A stretch of 64,000 bases of DNA from Tolypothrix brevis GSE-NOS-MK-07-07A (GTDB lineage Bacteria; Cyanobacteriota; Cyanobacteriia; Cyanobacteriales; Nostocaceae): the NCBI GenBank assembly GCA_019358985.1, contig JAHHIJ010000036.1, forward strand, positions 17,310 through 81,309. The letters run 5' to 3'. The translations under genes were made by a program, and so were the position numbers. Below the pieces are notes generated by a model. The model did no database searches. It saw only the letters and a list, made by a program, of their open reading frames with translations, and was not told the origin of the DNA. This document shows, one piece after another, positions 1 through 9,647 of this stretch; position 1 is the first letter of the stretch; every line of letters begins with the position of its first letter.

Positions 1-319
1 CTCTCTGATTAATTCCACTCAGAATCTGACTGATTTTTTCAACTTCTAAAACCTTATTGGAAGGCAGTTTACCCTGGAGATATTCTTCATACTGTTGCTT
101 CCATCCCCGCTCAACATGTATAATTGCAGACTTAATATCTTGATGATCGAGGAATTTTTTGATAACTTCCGGCTGAAGACGCGACAAGGGAAGCGTACTA
201 GATTTTGGTGGTGGAGAAACGGCTTTGAGCTTTTCCTGGGGAAGACTTAGTAAGTTCAGCCCAATTATGGATAAACTCAGCATTGAAAAAGTCAATGAAG
301 CTCGCTTAATTTTGTTCAT
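1..319 (-). CDS. Partial CHAT-like secreted protein (N-terminal part only)
   Basis: Reading leftward from an ATG at 319, the frame stays open to the window edge (about 106 codons). The start is MNKIKRASLTFSMLSLS, a basic N-terminus followed by a hydrophobic stretch that looks like a signal peptide. A Pro/Ser-rich linker follows, then a segment with ERGWKQQYEEYL and VEKISQILSGI. That pattern recalls the region just before CHAT peptidase-like domains in cyanobacterial TPR/CHAT proteins, where a fragment of this kind precedes the catalytic fold. The assignment is tentative because the diagnostic domain lies outside the window. Confidence 0.45.
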   Translation of the reverse strand, partial: MNKIKRASLTFSMLSLSIIGLNLLSLPQEKLKAVSPPPKSSTLPLSRLQPEVIKKFLDHQDIKSAIIHVERGWKQQYEEYLQGKLPSNKVLEVEKISQILSGINQR

Positions 320-512
320 ATGTGTTGATAAGTAGTAAGACAAAATTAATTAGACTAATTTCGATCTGAAACCCTTGTCCAGCATAGAATCTCATCTGTA
401 AATATTTCTATGCGATTACTTAGACAAAGTTTACGGTTATTCCTACACGCTCTGCATCTTATTTTCCCGATGCGAACAGGATATTAAGATTACGAAATAT
501 TAAGAATCTCAA

Positions 513-660
513 TAGACATCTCCTCCAAAAGACGTAGAGACGTAGCATTGCTACGTCTAATCAAGGGTTTCGGGCAACGCATAATAAGCATAGCGGTCGA
601 TGTCTAATAGACATGTGGTAGAAAAGACGTAGCAATGCTACGTCTCTACAAAGGGTTTCA
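513..660. repeat. Family A palindromic element plus partial second copy
   Basis: A 94-bp unit at 513-606 is bounded by TAGACAT and ATGTCTA and carries the palindrome GACGTAGCA/TGCTACGTC. The following sequence (608-660) repeats the left end and the palindrome. The same unit recurs at 8048, 34713, 45760, 54921 and elsewhere in the window. It lies upstream of the DAHP synthase gene. The rest of 320-872 holds no gene I can support. Confidence 0.85.
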
Positions 661-872
661 GCCTTGACGTACAACTGGCACGATGATGCCAATATGCCTC
701 TAAATCCCCTTGTCAATAGCATTTGAGACCGGCTTACCCTGAACTTGTAGGTGGGTAATGCATAAGCTTTAAACCTTGGTCGTTATAGAAAATTAGAAGA
801 CAAAAGCCAAGTAAAAATAACCTGGTTTGAGAAACTTCAATACAAACCAAAGCCTGAAACAGGTAAATACTA

Positions 873-1961
873 ATGATAATTGTCATCAAACCCCAAACAC
901 CCACAATTGAAGTCCATCGCATCATCAATGAACTCAGCCACTATCCTGTAAATATTGAAAAAATACAGGGAAAATACAAAGTTGTTATCGGCTTGGTGGG
1001 AGAAACTAATTCAATTAATCTTGAAAATATCCAACAAATCAGCCCTTGCATCGAACAGATGATTCGAGTCAAACAACCCTTCAAACGAGCTTCTCTAGAA
1101 TATCGTCACGGGGAACCTTCGGAAATTGCTGTTCCTACTCCCAACGGAATCGTGACTTTTGGACAAAATCATCCCCTTGTTGTGGTTGCAGGTCCCTGTT
1201 CGGTGGAGAACGAAGAAATGATTGTTGAGACGGCACAGGTTGTAAAAGCCTCTGGTGCCCAGTTTCTCCGAGGTGGAGCATACAAACCCCGTACCTCTCC
1301 TTATGCTTTCCAAGGACATGGAGAAAGCGCTCTATATCTGCTAGCAAAAGCTCGCGAAGCTACAGGTTTAGGGATTATTACCGAGGTTATGGATACCAGT
1401 GATTTGGAAGTAGTTGCCCAATTTGCGGATGTGGTGCAAATTGGCGCTCGCAATATGCAGAATTTCTCATTATTAAAGAAAGCTGGTGCTACTCTTAAGC
1501 CGATTCTGCTAAAGCGGGGGATGTCTGCAACCATTGAGGAATGGTTGATGGCTGCTGAATATATTCTTGCTGCTGGTAATCCCAATGTAATTTTGTGCGA
1601 ACGCGGTATTCGCAACTTCGATCGCCAGTATACAAGAAATACTCTCGATTTATCTGTGGTGCCAGTTTTAAGAACCCTTACACATTTGCCAATTATGATT
1701 GACCCCAGTCATGGAACTGGTTACTCGCAATATGTACCGACAATGGCGAAAGCATCAGTAGCAGCTGGTACTGATTCTTTGATGATAGAAGTTCATCCCA
1801 ATCCTTCATCGGCTTTGTCCGATGGTCCCCAGTCTCTCACACCAGCAGATTTTGTGGAATTAATGCAGGAAATTCATTCTCTGGCTCAATACTTTGGTCG
1901 CGGGAAAGCATTCTCGACTGCTACAACAGTCCAACTGAGGGCAGCTTGTATTAACGTATAG
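873..1961 (+). CDS. aroF: 3-deoxy-7-phosphoheptulonate synthase (DAHP synthase)
   Basis: Catalyses condensation of phosphoenolpyruvate and erythrose-4-phosphate, the first step of the shikimate pathway, in the cytosol. The 362-aa protein has the two-part layout of the AroAI-beta type: an N-terminal ferredoxin-like domain (about residues 1-75) and a TIM barrel. Visible barrel motifs are AGPCSVE (about 107), GGAYKPRTSPYAFQG (about 134), EVMD and DPSHGTGY (about 276), which carry substrate and metal ligands. The last 15 or so residues are an extra tail. It heads a same-strand block of tryptophan genes, so it is probably a pathway-dedicated isozyme feeding chorismate to the downstream TrpEG. The Shine-Dalgarno sequence is weak (AGGT ten bases before the ATG). 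Confidence 0.95.
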   Translation: MIIVIKPQTPTIEVHRIINELSHYPVNIEKIQGKYKVVIGLVGETNSINLENIQQISPCIEQMIRVKQPFKRASLEYRHGEPSEIAVPTPNGIVTFGQNHPLVVVAGPCSVENEEMIVETAQVVKASGAQFLRGGAYKPRTSPYAFQGHGESALYLLAKAREATGLGIITEVMDTSDLEVVAQFADVVQIGARNMQNFSLLKKAGATLKPILLKRGMSATIEEWLMAAEYILAAGNPNVILCERGIRNFDRQYTRNTLDLSVVPVLRTLTHLPIMIDPSHGTGYSQYVPTMAKASVAAGTDSLMIEVHPNPSSALSDGPQSLTPADFVELMQEIHSLAQYFGRGKAFSTATTVQLRAACINV

Positions 1962-2012
1962 TTCAATACGATGTGTGCCGTGATTACCTTGTTAGGGCAA
2001 AGAATAGAGGCA

Positions 2013-2041
2013 AGAAAAAGGTATAAAAAACACCTTTTTCT
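2013..2041 (+). terminator. Probable hairpin terminator after DAHP synthase gene
   Basis: AGAAAAAGGT and ACCTTTTTCT form a perfect 10-bp stem about 50 bases past the aroF stop, with a T-run inside the 3' arm. It resembles an A/T-rich intrinsic terminator. If it works, aroF is largely separate from trpE. Confidence 0.55.
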
Positions 2042-2126
2042 GTCCTATGCCCGATTTTTTTTACTTCTACGGCTTGTAGCTCGCGGGCTAATTAAATGCA
2101 TCTTCATACAGAAATGGTATCATATC

Positions 2127-2220
2127 ATGCCCGGTAAATTACTTACAATTGTAAAGACGTTCCGGCGGAACGTCTCTACGACGGTAGGTAGGTTTTTATT
2201 GCTGTTAATTAAACGGACAT
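2127..2220. mobile_element. Family B MITE-like element (copy 1)
   Basis: A 94-bp unit starts ATGCCCGGTAAATTAC and ends GTTAATTAAACGGACAT, imperfect terminal inverted repeats. Inside is the palindrome GTAAAGACGTTCC/GGAACGTCTCTAC. It has no coding capacity. Copies occur at 4591-4740 and, as a right half, at 16896-16967. It sits between the aroF terminator and trpE. Confidence 0.8.
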
Positions 2221-2378
2221 GATATCAGATAGTGCATAAGTTGATTTTGCTTGCATTTAATTAAAGAAGAAAGCAAATAAGTTTCAATTACATGATTAGA
2301 TTTTTGTCAATGGTTAAGTCTTGTAACTTTACACTGCATCGCTAATTATCTATTCATCGGATTTTAGAGGTAACAAAA

Positions 2379-4586
2379 ATGAGTTTTGATACACGCAGTT
2401 ACACGACTAAAGGCGGAATATTCGTATCGCGAACGCTGACGAATACTTCTATTGATACGGCGACAGAAGAGGTTTTAGTTCGTTTAGATTCCCAACGTGG
2501 GGCTTTACTGACAAGTAGCTATGAATACCCAGGACGTTATAAAAGATGGGCAATAGGTTTTGTCAATCCACCTTTAGAGATAGCTACCCGCGATAACTCT
2601 TTTACTATTACAGCGCACAACGACCGGGGTAAACTATTACTCGATTATTTGGCAGAAATTTTGGGTGATAAATCAACTATCAACTCAGATTTGATCGGTG
2701 TAAGTAAAGTAGATAATTCCATAACTGGTTTTATTGCACCTAGCAAAGAATTATTTTCTGAAGAAGAACGTAGCAGACAACCATCGGTGTTTAGTGTAGT
2801 TCGCAAAATACTTTCAATTTTTGAGAGTCCAGAGGACGAACATTTAGGACTATATGGTGCATTGGGTTACGATTTGGTGTTTCAGTTCGAGCAAATGCCA
2901 AAGTTTTTGAAACGGGTATCTGACCAAAGAGATTTGGTATTATATTTACCCGATGAATTAATAATTGTCGATTACCACTTGCAAAGAGCATTTCGCTTGC
3001 AGTATGATTTCATCACTAAAAATGGCAGTACCAGAGATTTACCCCGCAGTGGTGAAATTATTGACTATAGAGGTAAGCGTTTAACAGCAACTGAATCCTC
3101 CGACCATGCACCAGGGGAATACGAAGAACAGGTAAATATTGCCCTTGACTACTTCCGTCGTGGGGATTTATTTGAAGTTGTTCCTGGTCAAAGCTTCTTC
3201 CAAACCTGCGAAACTTCCCCAATCCAACTTTTCCGCACTCTCCGAGAAATTAATCCCAGTCCCTATGGATTCATATTTAATTTAGGTGGAGAATATTTGA
3301 TTGGAGCATCTCCAGAAATGTTTGTCCGGGTTGATGGTAGACGTGTAGAAACTTGCCCAATTAGTGGTACGATTAAGCGGGGACAAACAGCGATCGATGA
3401 TGCAGCGCAAATTCAGAAATTATTGAACTCGCGCAAAGATGAATCCGAATTGACCATGTGTACCGATGTCGATCGCAATGACAAATCCCGTATCTGCGAA
3501 CCTGGAACAGTTAGAGTTATCGGTCGCCGTCAAATCGAATTATACAGCCATCTCATCCATACAGTCGATCATGTAGAAGGATTGATGCGCCGGGAATTTG
3601 ATGCATTAGATGCTTTTCTTACCCATCTTTGGGCAGTTACAGTTACAGGGGCGCCGAAGCGATCGGCAATGCAGTTTATCGAACAACACGAACGCAGCCC
3701 CAGACGTTGGTATGGTGGAGCAATTGGGTGCATAAATTTTAACGGTAACTTGAATACTGGTTTAATTCTCCGCACCATCCAGTTGAAAGACTCAATTGCT
3801 ACAGTGCGAGTCGGTGCAACGGTGCTTTATGATTCCGATCCCGAAGCAGAAGCCCAAGAAACGATTACCAAAGCTGCTGCACTGATGCAAACACTCTACC
3901 AGGCAAATCGAAAAAGTGCAGATTTCCCAAAAATATCTGCCCTCGATCAGCAAGAAGCTAATCCAGCATCGGGTAAGCGAGTTTTATTAATTGACTATGA
4001 AGACTCGTTTGTTCACACTTTAGCAAACTATATTCGGCAAACAGGTGCGATAGTTACCACCCTCAGACATGGTTTTGCAGAAGAATTATTTGATAGAGAA
4101 CAACCAGACTTAGTAATTTTATCTCCTGGTCCTGGAAGTCCTAGCGAATTTAGAATTACAGAGACAATTCAAGCTTGTAAAAAACGGGAAATACCTATAT
4201 TTGGGGTATGTTTGGGAATGCAAGCAATTGTGGAAGCACACGGTGGAAAATTAGGAGTTCTTAATTATCCTCAACATGGTAAAGTATCGCTGATTTCGGT
4301 TGTTGATAGAAACTCTGTAGCGTTTAGAAATTTACCAGAATCATTTGAAGTTGGTCGATATCACTCTTTGTATGCATTAACTGAGAGTTTACCCCCAGAA
4401 CTAAAAATTACAGCAATGTCGGAAGATGGTGTAATTATGGGTATCGAGCATAAAACATTAGCGATCGCAGCTGTCCAATTCCATCCAGAATCAATTATGA
4501 CTTTGAGCGAGGGAGTTGGATTGGAGATTGTTAAAAATGCAGTTATTGCTTTGACTGCGAAAAAATCTTCTTCTGTTTTGGTGTAA
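2379..4586 (+). CDS. trpE: Anthranilate synthase, fused TrpE-TrpG
   Basis: Converts chorismate and glutamine to anthranilate, the committed step to tryptophan. The 735-aa protein is a natural fusion. The aminase half (to about residue 510) carries EVVPGQSFF, the LIGASPEMFVR and CPISGTIKRG segments and TVTGAPKRSAMQ, typical of chorismate-using enzymes. The glutamine amidotransferase half (about 535-730) has LIDYEDSFVHTL, the nucleophile in FGVCLGMQ (about residue 610) and AVQFHPES. A Shine-Dalgarno GAGGT precedes the ATG. Fused TrpEG proteins are known in cyanobacteria and rhizobia, often as a second, pathway-dedicated copy. The stop codon lies inside the 9-bp direct repeat flanking the MITE that follows. 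Whether it resists tryptophan feedback cannot be read from sequence alone. Confidence 0.95.
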   Translation: MSFDTRSYTTKGGIFVSRTLTNTSIDTATEEVLVRLDSQRGALLTSSYEYPGRYKRWAIGFVNPPLEIATRDNSFTITAHNDRGKLLLDYLAEILGDKSTINSDLIGVSKVDNSITGFIAPSKELFSEEERSRQPSVFSVVRKILSIFESPEDEHLGLYGALGYDLVFQFEQMPKFLKRVSDQRDLVLYLPDELIIVDYHLQRAFRLQYDFITKNGSTRDLPRSGEIIDYRGKRLTATESSDHAPGEYEEQVNIALDYFRRGDLFEVVPGQSFFQTCETSPIQLFRTLREINPSPYGFIFNLGGEYLIGASPEMFVRVDGRRVETCPISGTIKRGQTAIDDAAQIQKLLNSRKDESELTMCTDVDRNDKSRICEPGTVRVIGRRQIELYSHLIHTVDHVEGLMRREFDALDAFLTHLWAVTVTGAPKRSAMQFIEQHERSPRRWYGGAIGCINFNGNLNTGLILRTIQLKDSIATVRVGATVLYDSDPEAEAQETITKAAALMQTLYQANRKSADFPKISALDQQEANPASGKRVLLIDYEDSFVHTLANYIRQTGAIVTTLRHGFAEELFDREQPDLVILSPGPGSPSEFRITETIQACKKREIPIFGVCLGMQAIVEAHGGKLGVLNYPQHGKVSLISVVDRNSVAFRNLPESFEVGRYHSLYALTESLPPELKITAMSEDGVIMGIEHKTLAIAAVQFHPESIMTLSEGVGLEIVKNAVIALTAKKSSSVLV

Positions 4587-4589
4587 AAC

Positions 4590-4741
4590 CATGTCCGGTA
4601 AATTACTTGCTTTTGTTTAGACGTTCCGACGGAATGTCTCTACGATGTAAAGACGTTCCGATGGAACGTCTCTACGATATAAAGACGTTCCACCGGAACG
4701 TCTCTACGACGGTTTTTATTGCTGTTAATTAAACGGACATG
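4590..4741. mobile_element. Family B MITE-like element (copy 2) with 9-bp target duplication
   Basis: The element begins CATGTCCGGTAAATTAC and ends GTTAATTAAACGGACATG. It is flanked on both sides by GTGTAAAAC (4581-4589 and 4742-4750), a target-site duplication. Inside are three tandem copies of a GACGTTCC(N)GGAACGTC palindrome, so this copy is expanded relative to the one at 2127. The left duplication overlaps the trpE stop codon. No transposase is encoded, so mobilisation would need an enzyme from elsewhere. Confidence 0.88.
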
Positions 4742-4801
4742 GTGTAAAACTTCAATCGGAAAAATCGACATTTCCGGCAACTACTTCAAAGAAAAATTAA
4801 G

Positions 4802-5650
4802 ATGTTGAATTACTCACAAGAGACTCAAATAACCTTACAATCTCCAAAACCACGTCATATTCTCGAAGAGATTGTTCTGCACAAACAGCAAGAAGTCGCT
4901 TTGATGTACGAGCAATTTGCTTTTAATGATTTAACTAATCAAGTAAGCTCTGCTCCTAAAGTCCGAGATTTTTTAGCAGCAATTCGGCAGAATCATCGGA
5001 AACCTAGTATTATTGCCGAAGTGAAAAAAGCCTCCCCTAGTAAAGGAGTAATTCGAGATAATTTTGACCCTTTAGAAATTGCTTTAGCATACGAAAGAGG
5101 AGGCGCTAGTTGTATTTCTGTCTTGACGGATGAAAAGTTTTTTCAAGGTAGTTTTGAGAATTTGCAACTCATTAGAAATAGGGTAAATATACCTTTACTT
5201 TGCAAAGAGTTTATTATTGACCCTTATCAAATTTATTTAGCGCGAGTTAAAGGAGCGGATGCAATTCTTCTAATTGCGGCGATTTTAACTGATGAAGCTA
5301 TTAAAGATTTTCTTCAGATTGCTCAAAGTCTGGGAATGATCGTTTTAGTTGAAGTGCATACTTTAATAGAAATGGATCGGGTATTAGCGATTGACGGGAT
5401 TAAGTTAGTGGGTATTAATAACCGCAACTTAGAAGATTTTAGCGTTGATTTAGCAACAACAAAAGAATTGCGATCGCAGCGTCACGATATCTTGAATCAA
5501 CTAGATATTTCCGTTGTCAGTGAATCGGGTTTGTATACATCTAGTGATTTAGCTTTTGTTTTAGAAGCAGGTGCAGAAGCTGTTTTAATTGGAGAATCTC
5601 TAGTTAAGCAAGATGATATCGAGCAAGCAATTAGACAAATTCAGATTTAA
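4802..5650 (+). CDS. trpC: Indole-3-glycerol phosphate synthase
   Basis: Closes CdRP to indole-3-glycerol phosphate, the fourth step from chorismate. The 282-aa length is usual for cyanobacterial TrpC. Motifs of the TIM barrel are [53 protein letters not shown] and VVSESGL. It lies 215 bp after trpE, the gap being almost entirely MITE, and 25 bp before trpA. No trpF was found in the window, so phosphoribosylanthranilate isomerase must come from another locus. Confidence 0.96.
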   Translation: MLNYSQETQITLQSPKPRHILEEIVLHKQQEVALMYEQFAFNDLTNQVSSAPKVRDFLAAIRQNHRKPSIIAEVKKASPSKGVIRDNFDPLEIALAYERGGASCISVLTDEKFFQGSFENLQLIRNRVNIPLLCKEFIIDPYQIYLARVKGADAILLIAAILTDEAIKDFLQIAQSLGMIVLVEVHTLIEMDRVLAIDGIKLVGINNRNLEDFSVDLATTKELRSQRHDILNQLDISVVSESGLYTSSDLAFVLEAGAEAVLIGESLVKQDDIEQAIRQIQI

Positions 5651-5675
5651 CATCCTCATTTATAGGAACTAACTC

Positions 5676-6473
5676 ATGACCATGACATCTATTTCCAAAC
5701 ATTTTGAATCATTACGCGCTGCCAACAAATGTGCTTTGATTCCTTTTATTACAGCAGGAGATCCAGATTTAGAAAATACTGCTGAAGCTTTGCGACTTTT
5801 GGATGCAAGCGGTGCTGATTTTATCGAATTGGGAGTTCCTTATTCTGATCCATTGGCTGATGGTCCAATAATTCAAGCTGCTGCTACTCGTGCTTTAAAA
5901 CAAGGAACTCGTTTAGCTGATGTTTTAAGTATGGCGCAGTCGGTTACTCGAAGTTTAAAATCGCAGATTATTCTTTTTACTTACTACAATCCGATTCTCA
6001 ATTTAGGGAGCGAGAAATTTATCAAACAAGCAGCTGATGCGGGAATTAAAGGTTTGGTGGTACCAGATTTACCTCTGGAAGAAGCAAGCGAGTTAATTAA
6101 TTTTGCTGGGATTTATGGGATTGAAGTTACCTTACTTATAACTCCCAATACTTCCCCAGAAAGAATTAAGGAAATTGCCCGTCAGTCCCAAGGATTCATT
6201 TACTTAGTCAGCGTTACCGGTGTGACAGGAGTGCGGAAGCAAATACAAACCCGCGTCAAAGATTTACTCAGCGAAATTCGTAGCGTCACAAATAAACCGA
6301 TTGGTGTTGGTTTTGGTATTTCTACCCCAGAACAAGCACGTCAAATGCGCGAATGGGGGGCAGATGCAGTCATTGTTGGTAGTGCATTTGTGCAGCTTTT
6401 AGGAGAAAACACACCCTATAACGGGTTGCGAGCTATTCGCGAATTTTGCAGCGATTTGAAAGCAGCAATATGA
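5676..6473 (+). CDS. trpA: Tryptophan synthase alpha chain
   Basis: Cleaves indole-3-glycerol phosphate to indole and glyceraldehyde-3-phosphate, with indole channelled to TrpB. The 265-aa protein shows [30 protein letters not shown] (catalytic Glu and Asp), the phosphate-site [10 protein letters not shown] and [13 protein letters not shown] lies about nine bases before the ATG (MTMTS), and the gene follows trpC by 25 bp, consistent with cotranscription. The order trpC-trpA-trpB resembles secondary tryptophan blocks such as those beside scytonemin genes. Confidence 0.97.
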   Translation: MTMTSISKHFESLRAANKCALIPFITAGDPDLENTAEALRLLDASGADFIELGVPYSDPLADGPIIQAAATRALKQGTRLADVLSMAQSVTRSLKSQIILFTYYNPILNLGSEKFIKQAADAGIKGLVVPDLPLEEASELINFAGIYGIEVTLLITPNTSPERIKEIARQSQGFIYLVSVTGVTGVRKQIQTRVKDLLSEIRSVTNKPIGVGFGISTPEQARQMREWGADAVIVGSAFVQLLGENTPYNGLRAIREFCSDLKAAI

Positions 6474-6503
6474 TTTTTGGCAAATGGGCATTGGAAAATT
6501 ACT

Positions 6504-6594
6504 AGGACTTACGCACTCGCTACGAGAAAACAAGACTTTGAGATTGCTTCCTTGCGTCGCAATGACGGAAATACTTAGTCCGTGCGTAAGTCCT
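6504..6594. mobile_element. MITE-like element with AGGACTTACGCAC termini
   Basis: The 91-bp unit begins AGGACTTACGCAC and ends GTGCGTAAGTCCT, perfect 13-bp inverted repeats. It contains no ORF. A second element with related ends lies at 34214-34394. The rest of the trpA-trpB gap (6595-6777) has short CTCTGCGT/AACTTTGCG repeats typical of Nostocales intergenic DNA, and AGGAGAATGAC just before trpB. Confidence 0.85.
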
Positions 6595-6777
6595 GATTAC
6601 ATTAAAAACGGCTAATCACTGAACTTTTCCCTCAGCCCAAAATCTCCAATAAAGACTCTGCGTAACTTTGCGCTTACCTCTGCGTAACTTTGCGTTTAAA
6701 AGTAAAACTCCAAGCCGTTTTGAGTATCATAACTTCTTTCCTCCATCCCCCTTTCACACTGATTTTAGGAGAATGAC

Positions 6778-8001
6778 ATGTTGTTAAACGTACAAAACCC
6801 TGCAATTAATCGAAAACCAGATTCTAACGGTCGATTTGGTCAGTTTGGTGGTAAGTTTGTTCCCGAAACGCTAATGCCTGCTTTAAGCGAATTAGAAACT
6901 GCGTTTCACAAGTATTATAATGAGGCTGATTTTCAATCTGAATTACAAGGTCTTTTACAAGATTATGTCGGACGTGCAACCCCGCTTTACTTTGCAGAAC
7001 GATTAACTAAATACTATGCTCGTCCCGATGGAAGTGGAGCGCAGATTTATTTAAAACGTGAGGATTTAAATCATACTGGCGCTCACAAAATTAATAATGC
7101 TTTGGCTCAAGTTTTACTCGCTCGACGTATGGCTAAAAAGCGGATTATTGCGGAAACTGGAGCTGGTCAACATGGTGTGGCAACTGCTACAGTCTGCGCT
7201 CGTTTCGGTTTAGAATGCATCATTTATATGGGCATTCATGATATGGAACGACAAGCTTTAAATGTGTTCAGAATGCGGTTAATGGGGGCTGAAGTTCGTC
7301 CAGTGGAAGCGGGAACGGGTACACTCAAAGATGCGACTTCCGAAGCGATTCGCGATTGGGTTACTAATGTGGAAACGACTCATTATATATTGGGTTCGGT
7401 TGCTGGTCCCCATCCTTATCCAATGATGGTGCGGGAATTTCAAGCGGTGATTGGTAAGGAAACTCGCGCCCAATCTCTGGAAAAATGGGGTGGTTTACCG
7501 GATATTTTACTGGCTTGTGTGGGTGGTGGTTCCAATGCCATCGGTCTTTTTCATGAGTTTGTGGATGAGTCATCTGTGCGTTTAATTGGGATTGAAGCTG
7601 CTGGTGAGGGAATCGATACGGATAAACACGCGGCAACTTTAACACTTGGTCGTGTTGGTGTTTTACATGGGGCAAAAAGCTATGTTTTGCAAGATGTTCA
7701 TGGTCAAATTACCGAAGCACATTCGATTAGCGCTGGTTTGGATTATCCCGGAGTGGGACCAGAACACAGCTATTTGAAGGATATGAAACGTGCTGAATAT
7801 TACAGCATTACCGATGAGCAAGCTTTAGTTGCATTTCAACGCTTGTCCCAACTTGAAGGGATTATTCCCGCATTGGAAACATCCCATGCGATCGCATTTC
7901 TAGAAATCCTGTGTCCGCAGCTTGTTGGTAGTCCCAGAATTGTAATTAACTGTTCTGGACGGGGTGATAAGGATGTGCAAACGGTCGCAAAGTACTTTTA
8001 A
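6778..8001 (+). CDS. trpB: Tryptophan synthase beta chain
   Basis: PLP enzyme joining indole and serine to tryptophan. The 407-aa protein has [15 protein letters not shown] near the N-terminus, the PLP lysine in [10 protein letters not shown] (Lys104), [13 protein letters not shown], the phosphate-binding [10 protein letters not shown] loop, and the C-terminal CSGRGDKD. A good AGGAG lies just before the ATG. With trpA it supplies tryptophan, the substrate expected for the oxidase encoded at 25081-26607. Confidence 0.98.
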   Translation: MLLNVQNPAINRKPDSNGRFGQFGGKFVPETLMPALSELETAFHKYYNEADFQSELQGLLQDYVGRATPLYFAERLTKYYARPDGSGAQIYLKREDLNHTGAHKINNALAQVLLARRMAKKRIIAETGAGQHGVATATVCARFGLECIIYMGIHDMERQALNVFRMRLMGAEVRPVEAGTGTLKDATSEAIRDWVTNVETTHYILGSVAGPHPYPMMVREFQAVIGKETRAQSLEKWGGLPDILLACVGGGSNAIGLFHEFVDESSVRLIGIEAAGEGIDTDKHAATLTLGRVGVLHGAKSYVLQDVHGQITEAHSISAGLDYPGVGPEHSYLKDMKRAEYYSITDEQALVAFQRLSQLEGIIPALETSHAIAFLEILCPQLVGSPRIVINCSGRGDKDVQTVAKYF

Positions 8002-8047
8002 GTCTGCGTTACTTGCATAAAGATTGAAGTGCGATCGCTATGTATAT

Positions 8048-8139
8048 TAGACCTGTCCGAAAATAAACGTAGAGACGTAGCAGTGCTACGTCTCTACAAG
8101 GGTTGTGGGCAAAGCATAGTCCATTTTCGGAGATGCCTA
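8048..8139. repeat. Family A palindromic element
   Basis: Begins TAGACCTGTCCG and ends GGAGATGCCTA, enclosing the palindrome GTAGAGACGTAGCA/TGCTACGTCTCTAC. It has diverged from the TAGACAT consensus at the termini. It separates trpB from the Rieske oxygenase gene. Confidence 0.8.
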
Positions 8140-8192
8140 GAGTAAGTTCTAATTCATTTCGCTTTACATTTACCTACAGTAATTAGGAGTTT

Positions 8193-9170
8193 ATGAAGAT
8201 GGTTTGCAATGATTTTCTCAAGAATGATTGGCATGTGGTGGCAAGTTCCCAAGATTTGTTACCGGGAAAAATTCTGAAGGTGCGGTTGTTAGGTCAAGAC
8301 GTTGTATTATGGCGTAATAGCAATAATGAAGCTGTGGCTTGGGAAGACCGTTGTCCCCATCGTGGTGCAAGTTTGGCACGGGGATGGGTTGAAAATGATG
8401 CTCTGGTTTGTCCTTATCACGGGTTAGCTTTTAACGGTGAAGGTAAATGTTCTCACATTCCTGCACATCCAGAAGCTGCACCACCTAGAAAGTCTAAAGC
8501 TTGTGTGACAACCTACAATCTTCAAGAACGCTACGGGATGATATGGGTTTGTTTGGGTACTCCAGAACATGATGTACCGGAGTTTCCGGAGTGGGATGAC
8601 CCGAATTACAACAAGTTCTTTTTCAGTGGTGTGCTTTATCGTTCTAGCGCTCCCCGTGCTTTAGAAAACTTCATTGATGTGAATCATGTTCCTTTTGTCC
8701 ATGATGGGACTTTGGGAAACTCGGAATATGCAAAGACAAATAGCTACCAAGTCGAAGTAACAGAAAAGGGTATTCATATTCACGAAGTTGGTGCTTGGCA
8801 AGCGGATTTGACAATGCAAGGAGACGGAAACACCGATCGCGCCAATTTCCACATTTTACGACCTCTAACTGTTGCTTTACGCCGGGGAAGTGAAAACGAA
8901 CTTATGACAATCTTTTTTACTGTTACCCCCACCGATGAGGAGGAATGTTATGCCTGGAGATGGATGTTTCTTAATTACAATGTCCCCGAACAGGAGTTCA
9001 ATAATTTCACCCATAGGATTATTCAACAAGATGTGGAAGCTGTGGAATCGCAAAAGCCAAAACGTTTACCTTTAGACTTGCAAGCGGAGTATCATTTGCC
9101 GAGCGATCGCGCTACTGTCACTTACCGTAAATGGCTAAAAAATTTGGGTGTCACTTTTGGTACTGTTTAA
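8193..9170 (+). CDS. Rieske non-haem iron oxygenase
   Basis: Predicted cytosolic O2-dependent oxygenase or demethylase alpha subunit, 325 aa. The N-terminal Rieske [2Fe-2S] domain has CPHRGAS and CPYHGL (ligands Cys-X-His and Cys-X2-His, about residues 50-75). The catalytic domain has FIDVNHVPFVHDG, the Asp-X2-His-X4-His pattern of the mononuclear iron site. It is in the size range of VanA-like or pheophorbide-a-oxygenase-like enzymes. AGGAG precedes the ATG. It sits inside the tryptophan block between trpB and the porin, so a tailoring role on a tryptophan-derived product is a reasonable inference, but the substrate is unknown and no reductase is adjacent. The ferredoxin at 52.3 kb is not linked. 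Confidence 0.88.
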   Translation: MKMVCNDFLKNDWHVVASSQDLLPGKILKVRLLGQDVVLWRNSNNEAVAWEDRCPHRGASLARGWVENDALVCPYHGLAFNGEGKCSHIPAHPEAAPPRKSKACVTTYNLQERYGMIWVCLGTPEHDVPEFPEWDDPNYNKFFFSGVLYRSSAPRALENFIDVNHVPFVHDGTLGNSEYAKTNSYQVEVTEKGIHIHEVGAWQADLTMQGDGNTDRANFHILRPLTVALRRGSENELMTIFFTVTPTDEEECYAWRWMFLNYNVPEQEFNNFTHRIIQQDVEAVESQKPKRLPLDLQAEYHLPSDRATVTYRKWLKNLGVTFGTV

Positions 9171-9210
9171 TTGAATTGTATGGGAAAGGGAATAGTATAG
9201 GAATCTGGTT

Positions 9211-9393
9211 TTACAGCAGATTTCACTCCTTAGGAAGTACATGCGTAAAACCCAAAACCCTGTAAAGACGTTCCGCCGGAACGTCTCTACGTGTATTTAA
9301 TAATAACGCAAGATTGCGTAAAACCCAAAACCTTGTAAAGACGTTCCGGCGGAACGTCTCTACGTATATTTAATAATAACGCAATCTGCTGTA
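9211..9393. repeat. Family C element with internal tandem duplication
   Basis: The ends are TTACAGCAGATTTCA and AATCTGCTGTA, inverted repeats. Within it, a unit of about 70 bp (GCGTAAAACCCAAAACC, palindrome with GACGTTCCGNCGGAACGTC, then TTTAATAATAACGCAA) occurs twice in tandem. Further copies of family C are near 26911, 41942, 43082 and 52974. From 9394 to 9647 I see only AT-rich leader sequence. Confidence 0.8.
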
Positions 9394-9647
9394 TATTTTA
9401 TCTGTGCTTATCCCATACTTTCTCCCAAAATCAGGAATTTTATCAACAGTCTCAATTCTGGCGATCGCAATTCGTAATTTTAGTTTTTGTACCTAATATC
9501 GCTTTTCTTGAGATAATCAGACTTGTTATTCAACTAATTTGTCACAACATTTTTTCAAATTAGTATTTTTAGTTCTGTGTCACCCAACATTTCAACCCCT
9601 TAATAATCGCAAACCACAAGTTTAATAAATCACATCCAATATTCAAC

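Noticed and set aside
1971..2222. 83-aa ORF after the DAHP synthase gene
   Set aside because: It runs through a terminator and a family B MITE and has no protein-like features.
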